Source: Nocardia testacea NBRC 100365 (GTDB taxonomy: Bacteria > Actinomycetota > Actinomycetes > Mycobacteriales > Mycobacteriaceae). Taken from it: DNA of 50,507 bases. The notes under the pieces are model-generated. The model searched no databases. It saw only the letters and a program-made list of their open reading frames with translations, and had not been told where the DNA came from. Shown here in pieces: positions 8,161 through 17,540 of this stretch. The stretch's first letter is position 1. Every line of letters begins with the position of its first letter. The stretch is from the NCBI RefSeq assembly GCF_000308775.1, contig NZ_BAGJ01000130.1, positions 1 to 50,507 on the forward strand. Direction: 5' to 3'. The position numbers and the translations under genes were made by a program.

Positions 8161-9018
8161 GTGGAACTTCGCCAGCTCACGTACTTCGTCGCGGTGTGCG
8201 AGGAGCTCAGTTTCAGCCGGGCGGCGGCCCGGTGCTTCATCTCGCAATCGGCGATCAGCCACCAGATCGCCCGGCTGGAACACGACCTGGGCGTGCAGCT
8301 CTTCGAGCGCTCGACCCGATCGGTCGTCCCCACCGACGCGAGCACCAGGCTACTACCGCTCGCCAAGCAGATGCTAGGTCTGGAATCTGCCATTCGCGCC
8401 TCGATACGTACCACCGGCCCGCGTATCCGGCTCGCGGCGAATATGTCGTTCGCCACCCGATCGCTATCGGCCATCGCCGGCGCTCGCGAAGCGCATCCCG
8501 GCGCGGAGATAGAGTTCGTCATCAAACCGTTCCGCCAGCGGGTCGCCGCCGTCGCGGACGGCGACTGTGATCTGGCCCTCATCCGCGGCAGTGTGCAGCA
8601 GGCCGGACTCGTGGTCGAACAACTGTGGGTGGAAGACCTCACGCTGGCGACCGCCCCCGCGCATCCGCTGGCCGGCCGCACCGACGTCACCCTCGCCGAA
8701 CTCAGCGCCTACCCGCTACTCCTCCCGCCGGAATCCGAGCAGTTCCTCCTCCACAACGTCATCCGCTCCGCCTTCGCCGACCTGCCCACCGGACCGACCT
8801 TCGGCCCGCCCATCCCCCCGGACCACACCGCCACGATGGAGCTGATCAATCATCCGGACGCCTGGACGGTTCTCTACGCCAACAGCTCCACCGAAGGCAT
8901 CGCCGCACTCCCGCTGGCCGACCACCGCCTGCGCATCCCCGTCTCCGCCGTTCTGCGCGCCGACACCCGGCGCACTCCGATCCTCGATTCACTGCTCGAC
9001 GGGCTGCACTGCGCTTAG
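8161..9018 (+). CDS. LysR-family transcriptional regulator
   Basis: 285 residues from a GTG at 8161 (VELRQLTYFVAV, the usual LysR start); GGAG lies six bases before it. An in-frame ATG at 8149 is the alternative but has no ribosome binding site. The N-terminal winged helix-turn-helix covers SFSRAAARCFISQSAISHQI, followed by the linker LEHDLGVQLFERSTRSV and a type 2 periplasmic-binding-like effector domain (about residues 80-280). It is divergent from ndh, so regulation of NADH oxidation is the simplest guess. The inducer is unknown. Confidence 0.88.
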   Translation: MELRQLTYFVAVCEELSFSRAAARCFISQSAISHQIARLEHDLGVQLFERSTRSVVPTDASTRLLPLAKQMLGLESAIRASIRTTGPRIRLAANMSFATRSLSAIAGAREAHPGAEIEFVIKPFRQRVAAVADGDCDLALIRGSVQQAGLVVEQLWVEDLTLATAPAHPLAGRTDVTLAELSAYPLLLPPESEQFLLHNVIRSAFADLPTGPTFGPPIPPDHTATMELINHPDAWTVLYANSSTEGIAALPLADHRLRIPVSAVLRADTRRTPILDSLLDGLHCA

Positions 9019-9070
9019 CCACAGCCCGGCCGGTCGCTGTCGTCCACATCGCCCTCGGGACGGAAACGCA

Positions 9071-9103
9071 TCGGCCCGGCACGCGGATCGCGTACCGGGC
9101 CGA
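9071..9103. terminator. Bidirectional hairpin terminator
   Basis: TCGGCCCGG / CCGGGCCGA (9 bp) encloses ACGCG-GAT-CGCGT (5 bp) with one mismatch between the two stems. It lies between the convergent lysR and small secreted-protein genes. There is no marked T-tract, as is usual in high-GC actinomycetes. Confidence 0.6.
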
Positions 9104-9214
9104 CGGCCCCGGCAGCCGGGCAGTGGCTACCGGGACCACGGTGGCATCGCCGGTTCGGCTCGGCGGTCCACCGGTAACCCGAGTGGCGAGGGGACCGGCT
9201 CGGGTCGGTTCGGA

Positions 9215-9234
9215 GTGCCGTCGCAGGACGGCAC
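9215..9234 (-). terminator. Hairpin terminator after small secreted protein
   Basis: GTGCCGTC-gcag-GACGGCAC is a perfect 8-bp stem with a 4-base loop, six bases beyond the stop codon at 9241-9243. Confidence 0.55.
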
Positions 9235-9240
9235 AAGGGG

Positions 9241-9552
9241 TTACCGCGGCGGGGGCACCCGATCGTCGCGGTGCCGGAGCACCGCTCCCTCGGGCACCGG
9301 CTGCACTTCACCGCTCTTCAGGATGATCACCCCGGGGCTGCCCGGAGGCAGCTGGTAACCCGGCAACTCCCGCGCGATGTCCTCGCGCAGGATCACCCGG
9401 TCGATATCGGACCGCTCCTGCCCGTTGATGATGATCTTCTTGTCGGGTCCCGGGTCGGCGCCTGCCGCACCGGCGCCGGCGACAGCAGCGCCCGCTACCC
9501 CTACTCCGCAGACCAGGGCCGCGAAAGCTCTACTCGCAGGTTTCAGCTTCAT
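9241..9552 (-). CDS. Small secreted hypothetical protein
   Basis: 103 residues. The start MKLKPASRAF is chosen because AAGGAG lies eight bases upstream. A Sec signal peptide with an Ala/Gly/Val core ends at AGAAGA, with likely cleavage before DPGPDKK. The mature part (~68 residues) contains IIINGQERSDIDRVI and ELPGYQLPPGSPGVIILKSGEVQPVPEG and has no Cys. I recognise no domain. It appears to be a monocistronic exported protein with its own terminator. Confidence 0.7.
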   Translation of the reverse strand: MKLKPASRAFAALVCGVGVAGAAVAGAGAAGADPGPDKKIIINGQERSDIDRVILREDIARELPGYQLPPGSPGVIILKSGEVQPVPEGAVLRHRDDRVPPPR

Positions 9553-9683
9553 CGTGAAACTCCTTGTCACACCGCGTTTCTGCCGATCACATCCGATCGG
9601 GCCTCGGATAACGGCGACAGTAGTTCGCGTCACTGTGCGCAGGCTGCGAAGACAGCTGGGAGTCTGCTGGGAATCGGGGCGGT

Positions 9684-10007
9684 TCAGCCGTCGCAGTACA
9701 GACAGTCGCAGGGCCGGCCCACCTCACTGCCGTAGACAGCCAGGTGGCGCAGCGGAGCCAGCACCGTGTCCGCGACCGCCGGATCCAGCGGGGGCGCCGA
9801 CCACGGAGACGGCTTCCCCCAGGCGGCAGGCGCTTCTTCGATGTCGTAGCGCACCACCGCGTCGACGAACAGGGTCCACAGGCAGTGATCGGGAAAGGGA
9901 TTCAGGCGCAGGACCCACCAGTGGCCTCCCACTTCGGCGGCCAACGGGAATCGCGTATTCCCGGTGCCGTGCCATACGGGCCGAGCCAGGGCTTCGGGCT
10001 GTGTCAT
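9684..10007 (-). CDS. Hypothetical protein with C-terminal CxCxxC
   Basis: 107 residues, begins MTQPEALARPVWHGTGNTRFPL, Trp-rich in the middle (GGHWWVLRLNPFPDHCLWTLFVD), ends CDCLYCDG. The terminal CDCLYC could bind a metal or form a disulfide. GGAGG with good spacing precedes the ATG. It is cytoplasmic by appearance. I do not recognise a family; the even length and compact single-domain look suggest a stand-alone gene. It follows the remnant of a short-chain dehydrogenase, from whose region its ribosome binding site seems to derive. Confidence 0.65.
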   Translation of the reverse strand: MTQPEALARPVWHGTGNTRFPLAAEVGGHWWVLRLNPFPDHCLWTLFVDAVVRYDIEEAPAAWGKPSPWSAPPLDPAVADTVLAPLRHLAVYGSEVGRPCDCLYCDG

Positions 10008-10038
10008 ACCGCTTCCTCCACTCGCGGATCGGGCACCG

Positions 10039-10104
10039 CTATCCGGCGGAGCGGCCGAACGCGGCTCCGGTGACGACGGCGACCTGCCCGGCTTCCAGTT
10101 TCAT
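10039..10104 (-). pseudogene. Remnant of a short-chain dehydrogenase/reductase, 5' end only
   Basis: An ATG with a good GGGAGG ribosome binding site begins MKLEAGQVAVVTGAAFG, which is the N-terminal beta strand and the start of the TGxxxGxG NAD(P)-binding motif of the SDR family. After FG the reading becomes RSAG and stops, so the motif is broken and the remaining ~230 codons are missing. No downstream SDR sequence is seen in any frame. This looks like the scar of a deletion. A coincidental 21-codon ORF is less likely given the exact family start. Confidence 0.6.
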
Positions 10105-10315
10105 GGCACCTCCCTGTCCACCCGTCCGCCCGGGTGGCCGACGGCACCCCACCATCCTCACCATGGTCCCGTGGGGCCGCATCGGTCCACAGAGTGATTC
10201 CGCGGCGGTCGCCGGGTGACGGGCACCCGGTCCGCGTCGACGTCGCGTACCGAAAACCGTTGTACCGCAGCAGCGGGCCGAGCCCGGTGGCACGATACGC
10301 CGTGGTGGCGGCCGG

Positions 10316-10885
10316 TTACCGGTCACCGGAGCGGTCGCCGGAGGACGACCCCCCGCCCACCGGGGGCAGACGCTTCTGTCCGCAGGCCAGTTCGCGCGCG
10401 AGACTTTCGTAGGAGAAATACGCACGAGCCAATTGCCGCCGGTGCACCGCCTCCGGCCCGTCCAGGATGAAGCGGTCGAACGAAATCGTGTACAGGTACG
10501 CCAGCCGGCCGAACACCGCGCCCAACCCCTCGTGATGTTCCGCCGCGCCACTGCCCGGTTCGCCGAGAAGGCGGTGCGCCTCCGAATCTATGACGAACAG
10601 ATGCCGTTGCGCGTCCTCCCAGGCCCTGACGAACGGGTCGGCGGCGAGGTCGGTAGCGGGCAGTTCCGGTTCGGACCGGCCCGGGACCCAGGTCAGCACC
10701 ACATCGTTCCAGTTCGGTCGCGTCGTGGCCAGGCGACGATGGGCGTCCACCAGGCCCGCGACGGCGGTGAGCATGGGACAGCCGAAATCGGCCGCTCCGG
10801 CGGTACGCGATTCCCCCGCGCGTGCGAATACTGTCGAGACCACTCGGCTGTCCGGTAAGGGACCGAATCCCGCACGGCCGTGCAC
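10316..10885 (-). CDS. Hypothetical protein
   Basis: 189 residues from a GTG at 10885, or 152 from the ATG at 10774 (MLTAVAGLVDAHRRLATT); neither has a strong ribosome binding site. The sequence is soluble and helical-looking, with NDVVLTWVPGRSEPELPATD, an acidic central helix and FDRFILDGPEAVHRRQLARAYFSYESLARE. The C-terminus is Gly/Ser/Asp-rich (GGGSSSGDRSGDR). The family is not recognised. Codon bias is consistent with a real gene, but the first ~37 codons are uncertain. Confidence 0.55.
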   Translation of the reverse strand: MHGRAGFGPLPDSRVVSTVFARAGESRTAGAADFGCPMLTAVAGLVDAHRRLATTRPNWNDVVLTWVPGRSEPELPATDLAADPFVRAWEDAQRHLFVIDSEAHRLLGEPGSGAAEHHEGLGAVFGRLAYLYTISFDRFILDGPEAVHRRQLARAYFSYESLARELACGQKRLPPVGGGSSSGDRSGDR

Positions 10886-11145
10886 AGTTCCCCATTCTGC
10901 GCGGCGGCCGTTCTGGAATTGTCCGAATTCGGCGACCCCGGCCGATCACCCCGTACTGCCGACACATCGATCGGCGCGCACAGCTTAGCCAATTCCTCCG
11001 CTCGGAACAGCACTCCACGAAAAGGGATATGGACACGGAATACGTTTCGCTACAACGCAATTGGAATAGACCGAAACGGAAGCGGCGGCATTTCGATGGT
11101 CGCATTCCCGTGTGTCGATCGCCTATCGCCCGGCGGGAATCGCGG

Positions 11146-11895
11146 CTACCGATCCCCGCCGCGTCGCGAACTGCCCGGGGTGCGTCCGAATGCCTGCCGG
11201 TACACGTCGATGAAAGCGCTGGGCGAGGCCCAGCCACAGCGACCGGCCACCGTGGTCACCGAATCGCCCTCGGCGAGCATGCGCACCGCCCGGTGCAGCC
11301 GGAGGTGGGTCCGCCACTGCGGGTAGGTCATGGCGAACTCGGTCCGGAACAACCGGGTGAGGGTGCGCTCCCCGGCGCCCACCCGACGACCCAGTTCCGA
11401 CAGCGTCCAAGTGGTTTCCAGATCCGCTTCGACGAGTGCGCAGGCGCGCCGGAGACGTTCGTCGCGCGCGACCGGTAGCAGCAGTCGCTGGCGCGGCATC
11501 CGGCCCAGCTGATCGAGCAGGACCTGCCGCAACCGGCCCAGTTCGTGGTCCGGCAATTCGCCCGGCGCGGAACAGGTGATGATCAGCTCCCGCACCAGCG
11601 CGGAGGTCGCGAGCACGGCCGGCACCTCCCGATCCCCTTCCGGCGCGACCGGGAAGGCGATGCAGTGGAACCGGGTCGGTCCGAAGAAGTGGTGCTCGTG
11701 CCGGTGCCCGGCGGGAATCCAGATCGCGCGGTCCGGCGGCGCGATCCACGTACCGATATCGGTACGGACCTCCGCCGCACCACCACTGCAGTAGATCAGC
11801 TGATGGTCGGGGTGGTGGTGCGAATCGATATGCGATCCCCCAGGCAGGTCCCGTACCCGGGTGGGCGTGGGAATCGTTCGGCGGGTTATCGACAT
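11146..11895 (-). CDS. AraC-family transcriptional regulator with N-terminal cupin
   Basis: 249 residues. The N-terminal cupin-like sensor carries SHIDSHHHPDHQLIYC and a second His cluster GHRHEHHFFG near residue 65, which could hold a metal. Two C-terminal helix-turn-helix units follow: WTLSELGRRVGAGERTLTRLF and DSVTTVAGRCGWASPSAFIDVYR, with the GRTP ending of the AraC family. It is divergent from the MFS transporter 80 bp away and probably regulates it. This arrangement resembles many actinobacterial AraC/efflux pairs. Confidence 0.88.
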   Translation of the reverse strand: MSITRRTIPTPTRVRDLPGGSHIDSHHHPDHQLIYCSGGAAEVRTDIGTWIAPPDRAIWIPAGHRHEHHFFGPTRFHCIAFPVAPEGDREVPAVLATSALVRELIITCSAPGELPDHELGRLRQVLLDQLGRMPRQRLLLPVARDERLRRACALVEADLETTWTLSELGRRVGAGERTLTRLFRTEFAMTYPQWRTHLRLHRAVRMLAEGDSVTTVAGRCGWASPSAFIDVYRQAFGRTPGSSRRGGDR

Positions 11896-11975
11896 ATCTT
11901 GGCATTTTATCGGAAGAAGTCATAGGGGGCCGCTTCCTACGCTGATCCTCGACCGACGACCAGGAGGACCCGGCT

Positions 11976-13205
11976 GTGGACACCCCGCCCGCCCCCGCGA
12001 CCGCGGCGGCTCCGGACAGGATATGGAATCGTATGCGGCACTGGGTGATCGCGCATGCCGTCGACGACTTCTACCAGGGCCTGATCCCTGCCGCCATCCC
12101 GTTCTTCGTCCTGGACCGCGGCTACAGCTACCTCGCCGCGTCCGGTCTCGCATCGGCGGCCGCGCTGGGTAGTTCACTGCCCCAGCCGCTGCTGGGGGTG
12201 CTGGTCGATCGGCGGCCGCTGCTGTGGCAGGCCCCGGCCGGGCTCCTGGTAGCCGGAGCCGGCGCCGGACTGGCGGGCCTGGCCCCCACGTATCCGGTCG
12301 TCTGGCTGCTCGTCCTGCTCTCCGGAATCGGTATCGCCGCCTTCCATCCCGCCGCCGGCCGGGATGCCCGCCGCGCCGCCGGAGACAGCACGGTGGCCAT
12401 GAGCTTCTTCGCCGCCGGCGGCAGCGTCGGATTCTTCCTGGCCCCCGCACTGGGCACGCCGCTGCTGTCCACGCTGGGGGTCGAGGCCACCGCGCTGTTC
12501 ATCCCCCCGGCGGTACTCACGGCCTTCGTCCTGTGGCGGCACCAGACACGGCAGACCGCCCACCTCCCGACAGCGACCACCGCCGACGGCCGGGACCGGT
12601 GGGGTCCCTTCCTCTTACTGACAGTCGTCGCGGTTCTCCGATCGGTTCTCTTCCTCGGGATGAATACCTTCATCGCGCTGTACTGGATCGGGCATCTGGG
12701 CGCCGACGGCGTCCTGGGCGGTGTCGCGCTCACTGCCTTCCTGGTCGGCGGAGTGGTCGGCACGGTATCCGGCGGCCGCATCGCGGACCGGATCGGTATG
12801 CGGGCGACCGTACGGCTCGGTGGCGCGGTCGCGATTCCGGCGCTGGTCGCCCTGCGCCTGTGCGGGGACCCGCGACTCGCACTGGTGCTGGTGGTCCTGG
12901 CCGGCGTGGCCGCGAACCTACCGTTCGCGGTGCTGGTCAAACTGGGGCAGGACTACCTCCCGGCCCGGCCGGGCACCGCGGCCGGGGTCACTCTCGGCAT
13001 CGCCGTGAGCGCGGGCGGCCTCTTCATGCCACTTCTCGGCGGTCTCGCCGACCGGCACGGGCCGCAGTCCGTACTGACCGCGCTCTGCGTCGTCACGGCA
13101 CCGGCCGCCGCGCTGGCGTTCGCGCTACCGCCGGTGGATGGCAGCGACCACCGGCGTCGCCGGCCCGGCCGCGCCGCCGACCCCGCGCCGGAGATCCCTG
13201 GCTGA
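11976..13205 (+). CDS. Major facilitator superfamily exporter (fosmidomycin-resistance-like)
   Basis: 409 residues from a GTG at 11976 with AGGAGG eight bases upstream. About 12 hydrophobic segments are visible, two sets of six separated by a hydrophilic loop near residues 190-208 (RHQTRQTAHLPTATTADGRD). Conserved features are HAVDDFYQGLIPAAIPFF at the start of helix 1 and SGIGIAAFHPAAGRDAR in the first half, both typical of the Fsr (fosmidomycin resistance) branch of MFS. The substrate is not predictable. The divergent AraC gene is the likely regulator. Confidence 0.85.
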   Translation: MDTPPAPATAAAPDRIWNRMRHWVIAHAVDDFYQGLIPAAIPFFVLDRGYSYLAASGLASAAALGSSLPQPLLGVLVDRRPLLWQAPAGLLVAGAGAGLAGLAPTYPVVWLLVLLSGIGIAAFHPAAGRDARRAAGDSTVAMSFFAAGGSVGFFLAPALGTPLLSTLGVEATALFIPPAVLTAFVLWRHQTRQTAHLPTATTADGRDRWGPFLLLTVVAVLRSVLFLGMNTFIALYWIGHLGADGVLGGVALTAFLVGGVVGTVSGGRIADRIGMRATVRLGGAVAIPALVALRLCGDPRLALVLVVLAGVAANLPFAVLVKLGQDYLPARPGTAAGVTLGIAVSAGGLFMPLLGGLADRHGPQSVLTALCVVTAPAAALAFALPPVDGSDHRRRRPGRAADPAPEIPG

Positions 13206-13228
13206 CCCCGCCGCGGCGGACCGTGGTG

Positions 13229-14677
<1,449 letters not shown>

Positions 14678-14729
14678 CTACGGCAGCGGACCCTCGCCGG
14701 GCCGTGACCGGCCCTCGGCACAAGGGAAA

Positions 14730-14765
14730 GGGGACGTCCGGCCGGTCACCCGGCCGGACGTCCCC
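14730..14765 (-). terminator. Strong intrinsic terminator of etfBA
   Basis: A perfect 16-bp stem (14730-14745 with 14750-14765) and a 4-base loop. Read on the minus strand it lies 14 bases after the etfA stop and is followed by CTTTCCCTT, a pyrimidine-rich tail. Confidence 0.88.
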
Positions 14766-14779
14766 CGGAATCCGCCGAT

Positions 14780-15736
14780 TCAGCCCTTGTGCTTCTTGAC
14801 CTCTTCGGTCAGCTGCGGGGCGACATTGAACAGGTCGCCCACGATGCCGTAGTCGGCGATCTCGAAGATCGGGGCTTCCTCGTCCTTGTTGACCGCGATG
14901 ATGGTCTTGGACGTCTGCATACCGGCCCGGTGCTGGATGGCGCCGGAGATTCCCAGCGCGACGTACAGCTGCGGGGAGACCGTCTTACCGGTCTGACCCA
15001 CCTGGAACTGGCCCGGGTAGTAGCCCGAGTCGACCGCGGCACGGGAGGCGCCGACGGCCGCGCCGAGCGAATCGGCCAGGGCCTCGACCACGGAGAAGTT
15101 GTCGGCCGAACCGACACCGCGGCCACCGGAGACGACGATGCTCGCCTCGGTGAGTTCCGGACGGTCGCCGGCCACGACGGGCTCGCGGCTGGTGACCTTG
15201 ACGACGCCCTCTTCCTGCGCGGGGACCTCGACGGTCACCTTCTCGCCGGCGCCGGGGGAGGCATTGACCTCCACCGAGCCCGGACGCACCGAGATGACCG
15301 GGACATCGCCGGTGGCCTTGGCGTCGACGGTGAACGCGCCACCGAAGATGCTGTGCACGGCCGTGCCGTCGGCCTTCACGTCGATGACGTCGACCAGCAG
15401 GCCCGAGCCGATACGGGCGGCGAGCCGGCCGGAAACCTCTTTGCCCTCCGCGGTGGCGGCGACCAGAACGGCGGCCGGGGAAGCGGATTCGACGAGGCCG
15501 GCCAGCACGTCGACCTTCGGGGTGACCAGGTAGTTCTCCACGTCATCGGATTCGGCGACGTAGATCTTGGCGGCGCCCGCGGCGGCCAGCGCGTCCGACA
15601 GCTTGTCCGCGGTGCCGGGCGCGCCCAGCACCACCGCGGCCGGTTCGCCCAGCGTGGCGGCGGCGCTCAGCAGTTCGGTGCTGACCTTCTTGACCGCACC
15701 TTCGGCGTGCTCGACGAGCACAAGTACTTCTGCCAT
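14780..15736 (-). CDS. etfA: Electron transfer flavoprotein, alpha subunit
   Basis: 318 residues. Together with EtfB it accepts electrons from acyl-CoA and other flavin dehydrogenases and passes them to ETF:quinone oxidoreductase. The C-terminal FAD domain is complete: [12 protein letters not shown] near residue 205, [34 protein letters not shown] and [20 protein letters not shown]. The start [13 protein letters not shown] is the conserved one, with AGGAG upstream. It lies 37 bases behind etfB in the same transcript and is closed by the terminator at 14730-14765. Confidence 0.96.
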   Translation of the reverse strand: MAEVLVLVEHAEGAVKKVSTELLSAAATLGEPAAVVLGAPGTADKLSDALAAAGAAKIYVAESDDVENYLVTPKVDVLAGLVESASPAAVLVAATAEGKEVSGRLAARIGSGLLVDVIDVKADGTAVHSIFGGAFTVDAKATGDVPVISVRPGSVEVNASPGAGEKVTVEVPAQEEGVVKVTSREPVVAGDRPELTEASIVVSGGRGVGSADNFSVVEALADSLGAAVGASRAAVDSGYYPGQFQVGQTGKTVSPQLYVALGISGAIQHRAGMQTSKTIIAVNKDEEAPIFEIADYGIVGDLFNVAPQLTEEVKKHKG

Positions 15737-15773
15737 TTGTCTGTTCTCCTAGAAGTTGCTGCGGGTGCGGGTC

Positions 15774-16559
15774 TCAGATGATCTTCTGACCGACCAGGTA
15801 CTGGGCGATCTTGGTGCCGCCGTCGCCCTCGTCGGTGATCTTCTCGCCCGCGGTACGCGGCGGCTTCGGGGTGGAGGCGGTGACGGTGCTGCCCGCGTTC
15901 TCGACGCCCACGGTCGACGGGTCGATGCCCAGGTCTTCCAGGGTGAAGGTCTGCACTTCCTTCTTCTTCGCGGCCATGATGCCCTTGAAGGAGGGGAAGC
16001 GCGGCTCGTTGATCTTCTCGGTGACGCTCACGATGGCCGGCAGCGTGGCCTCCAGCTTGAAGACACCGTCGTCGGTTTCCCGCTCACCGGTGATCTTCTC
16101 GCCGTCGACGGTGAGCTTGCGCAGGTGGGTGAGCTGCGGGATGCCCAGGTACTCGGCGATGATGGCCGGGACGGCGCCGGCGCGGCCGTCGGTGGCCTCG
16201 TTACCGGCGATGACGAGTTCGACACCCTCGACCTGGCCCAGCGCGCCGGCCAGTACCCACGCGGTCTGCACCGCGTCGGAGCCGTGGATGGCCGGGTCGT
16301 TGATGTGGATGGCCTTGTCGGCGCCCATGGACAGCGCCTTGCGGATGGCCTCGGTGGCACGATCGGGACCGGCGGCCAGCACGGTGACCTCGCCACCCTG
16401 GGCCTCCTTGATCAGGAGGGCTTCCTCGACGGCGCGCTCGTTGATCTCGTCGAGCACCGCGTCGGCGGCTTCACGGTCGAGGGTGAAGTCACCGTCGGTC
16501 AGCTTGCGCTCGGACCAGGTATCGGGCACCTGCTTGATGAGTACGACGATATTCGGCAT
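15774..16559 (-). CDS. etfB: Electron transfer flavoprotein, beta subunit
   Basis: 261 residues starting MPNIVVLIKQVPDTWSERKL. Conserved pieces include LDEINERAVEEAL, the AMP-binding VIAGNEATDGRAGAVPA and the ETF-beta signature region AIVSVTEKINEPRFPSFKGIMAAKKK. AGGAGG lies upstream but about 13 bases from the ATG, a rather long spacing; an in-frame start further upstream lacks conservation. First gene of etfBA; its promoter region, shared with the divergent methyltransferase gene, holds an 8-bp-arm palindrome. Confidence 0.96.
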   Translation of the reverse strand: MPNIVVLIKQVPDTWSERKLTDGDFTLDREAADAVLDEINERAVEEALLIKEAQGGEVTVLAAGPDRATEAIRKALSMGADKAIHINDPAIHGSDAVQTAWVLAGALGQVEGVELVIAGNEATDGRAGAVPAIIAEYLGIPQLTHLRKLTVDGEKITGERETDDGVFKLEATLPAIVSVTEKINEPRFPSFKGIMAAKKKEVQTFTLEDLGIDPSTVGVENAGSTVTASTPKPPRTAGEKITDEGDGGTKIAQYLVGQKII

Positions 16560-16664
16560 CGGTCTTCGTCGACCTCCTGTTCTGGTTACCTGTATTGGCG
16601 GTCGCACGATCTCCAGCGGCCGTACGTCCATGTGAGTAGCTCAGGCCGAGACATTACCCTACGT

Positions 16665-16686
16665 TAAGTTACTCGTGGGTAACTTA
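16665..16686. promoter_or_regulatory. Inverted repeat in etfBA / MGLP divergent promoter region
   Basis: TAAGTTAC (16665-16672), a 6-base spacer TCGTGG, and GTAACTTA (16679-16686) form a perfect 8-bp-arm palindrome in an AT-richer patch between divergent operons. The size and symmetry fit a TetR- or GntR-type operator. No regulator gene is adjacent. Confidence 0.5.
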
Positions 16687-16754
16687 TGCGGCAAGGCCCT
16701 CCGAGGCCCTACCGGGCGTCTCCCGTACCGGGCCGTACCAGTAACCTCGTCGCA

Positions 16755-17540
16755 ATGAGCGAGGCTGTGATTCCCGCCGCACCGGCCACCGACGACGCAC
16801 CGGAGCCGCTGCCGTTGACCGGTGAGCGCACGGTGCCGGGTATCGCGGAGGAGAACTACTGGTTCCGCCGGCACGAGATCGTCTACGACCGGCTGCTGCC
16901 GCGCTGCGCGGACAAGATCGTCCTGGAGGCCGGATCGGGTGAGGGCTACGGCGCCAATATGATCGCCGCGGTCGCGAAAGTGGTCGTGGGCCTGGACTAC
17001 GACCGGACCGCCGCGGCGCATGTACGCACCCGCTACCCGGCGGTCCATATGGTGCGCGGCAATCTCGCCGCACTTCCCCTCCCCGGATCCGCGGTGGACG
17101 CGGTCGTCAATTTCCAAGTGATCGAACACCTTTGGGATCAGGCGGAGTTTCTCCGCGAATGCCTGCGCGTCCTGCGCCCCGGCGGCGAACTGCTCATCAG
17201 CACACCCAACCGGATCACCTTCTCGCCCGGCCGCGATACCCCGCTCAACCCCTTCCACACGCGCGAGCTGAACGCGGCCGAACTCACCGAACTGCTGGAG
17301 CAGGCCGGTTTCCGGGTGGAACTGATGACCGGCGTGCACCACGGGCCGACGCTGCGGGCGCTGGACGCCAAACACGGTGGCTCGTTCATCGACGCCCAGA
17401 TCGAACGCGCTCTGGCCGGTGAACCCTGGCCCGCCGAGCTCACCGCCGACGTCGCCGGTATCACCGTCGACGATTTCGCGCTGAGCCCCGAAGCCATCGA
17501 CACCAGTCTCGATCTCGTCGCGCTCGCGGTGAAACCTTGA
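16755..17540 (+). CDS. Class I SAM-dependent methyltransferase of the MGLP locus (Rv3030-like)
   Basis: 261 residues from the ATG at 16755 (MSEAVIPAAP). SAM-binding motif I is VLEAGSGEGYGANM near residue 58; post-motifs are VGLDYD, VVNFQVIEHLWDQ and LRPGGELLISTPNR. The N-terminal LTGERTVPGIAEENYWFRRHEIVY matches the Rv3030 family. In mycobacteria this gene precedes the branching enzyme and glucosyltransferase of methylglucose lipopolysaccharide (MGLP) synthesis, so methylation of the polysaccharide is inferred. Its stop overlaps the next start, showing tight coupling. The ribosome binding site is weak. Confidence 0.88.
   Translation: MSEAVIPAAPATDDAPEPLPLTGERTVPGIAEENYWFRRHEIVYDRLLPRCADKIVLEAGSGEGYGANMIAAVAKVVVGLDYDRTAAAHVRTRYPAVHMVRGNLAALPLPGSAVDAVVNFQVIEHLWDQAEFLRECLRVLRPGGELLISTPNRITFSPGRDTPLNPFHTRELNAAELTELLEQAGFRVELMTGVHHGPTLRALDAKHGGSFIDAQIERALAGEPWPAELTADVAGITVDDFALSPEAIDTSLDLVALAVKP

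Noticed and set aside
10256..10276. Third copy of the 36-bp motif (ACCGTTGTACCGCAGCAGCGG)
   Set aside because: Only CCGTTGTAC and a displaced CAGCGG match; the rest does not align, so chance is likely.
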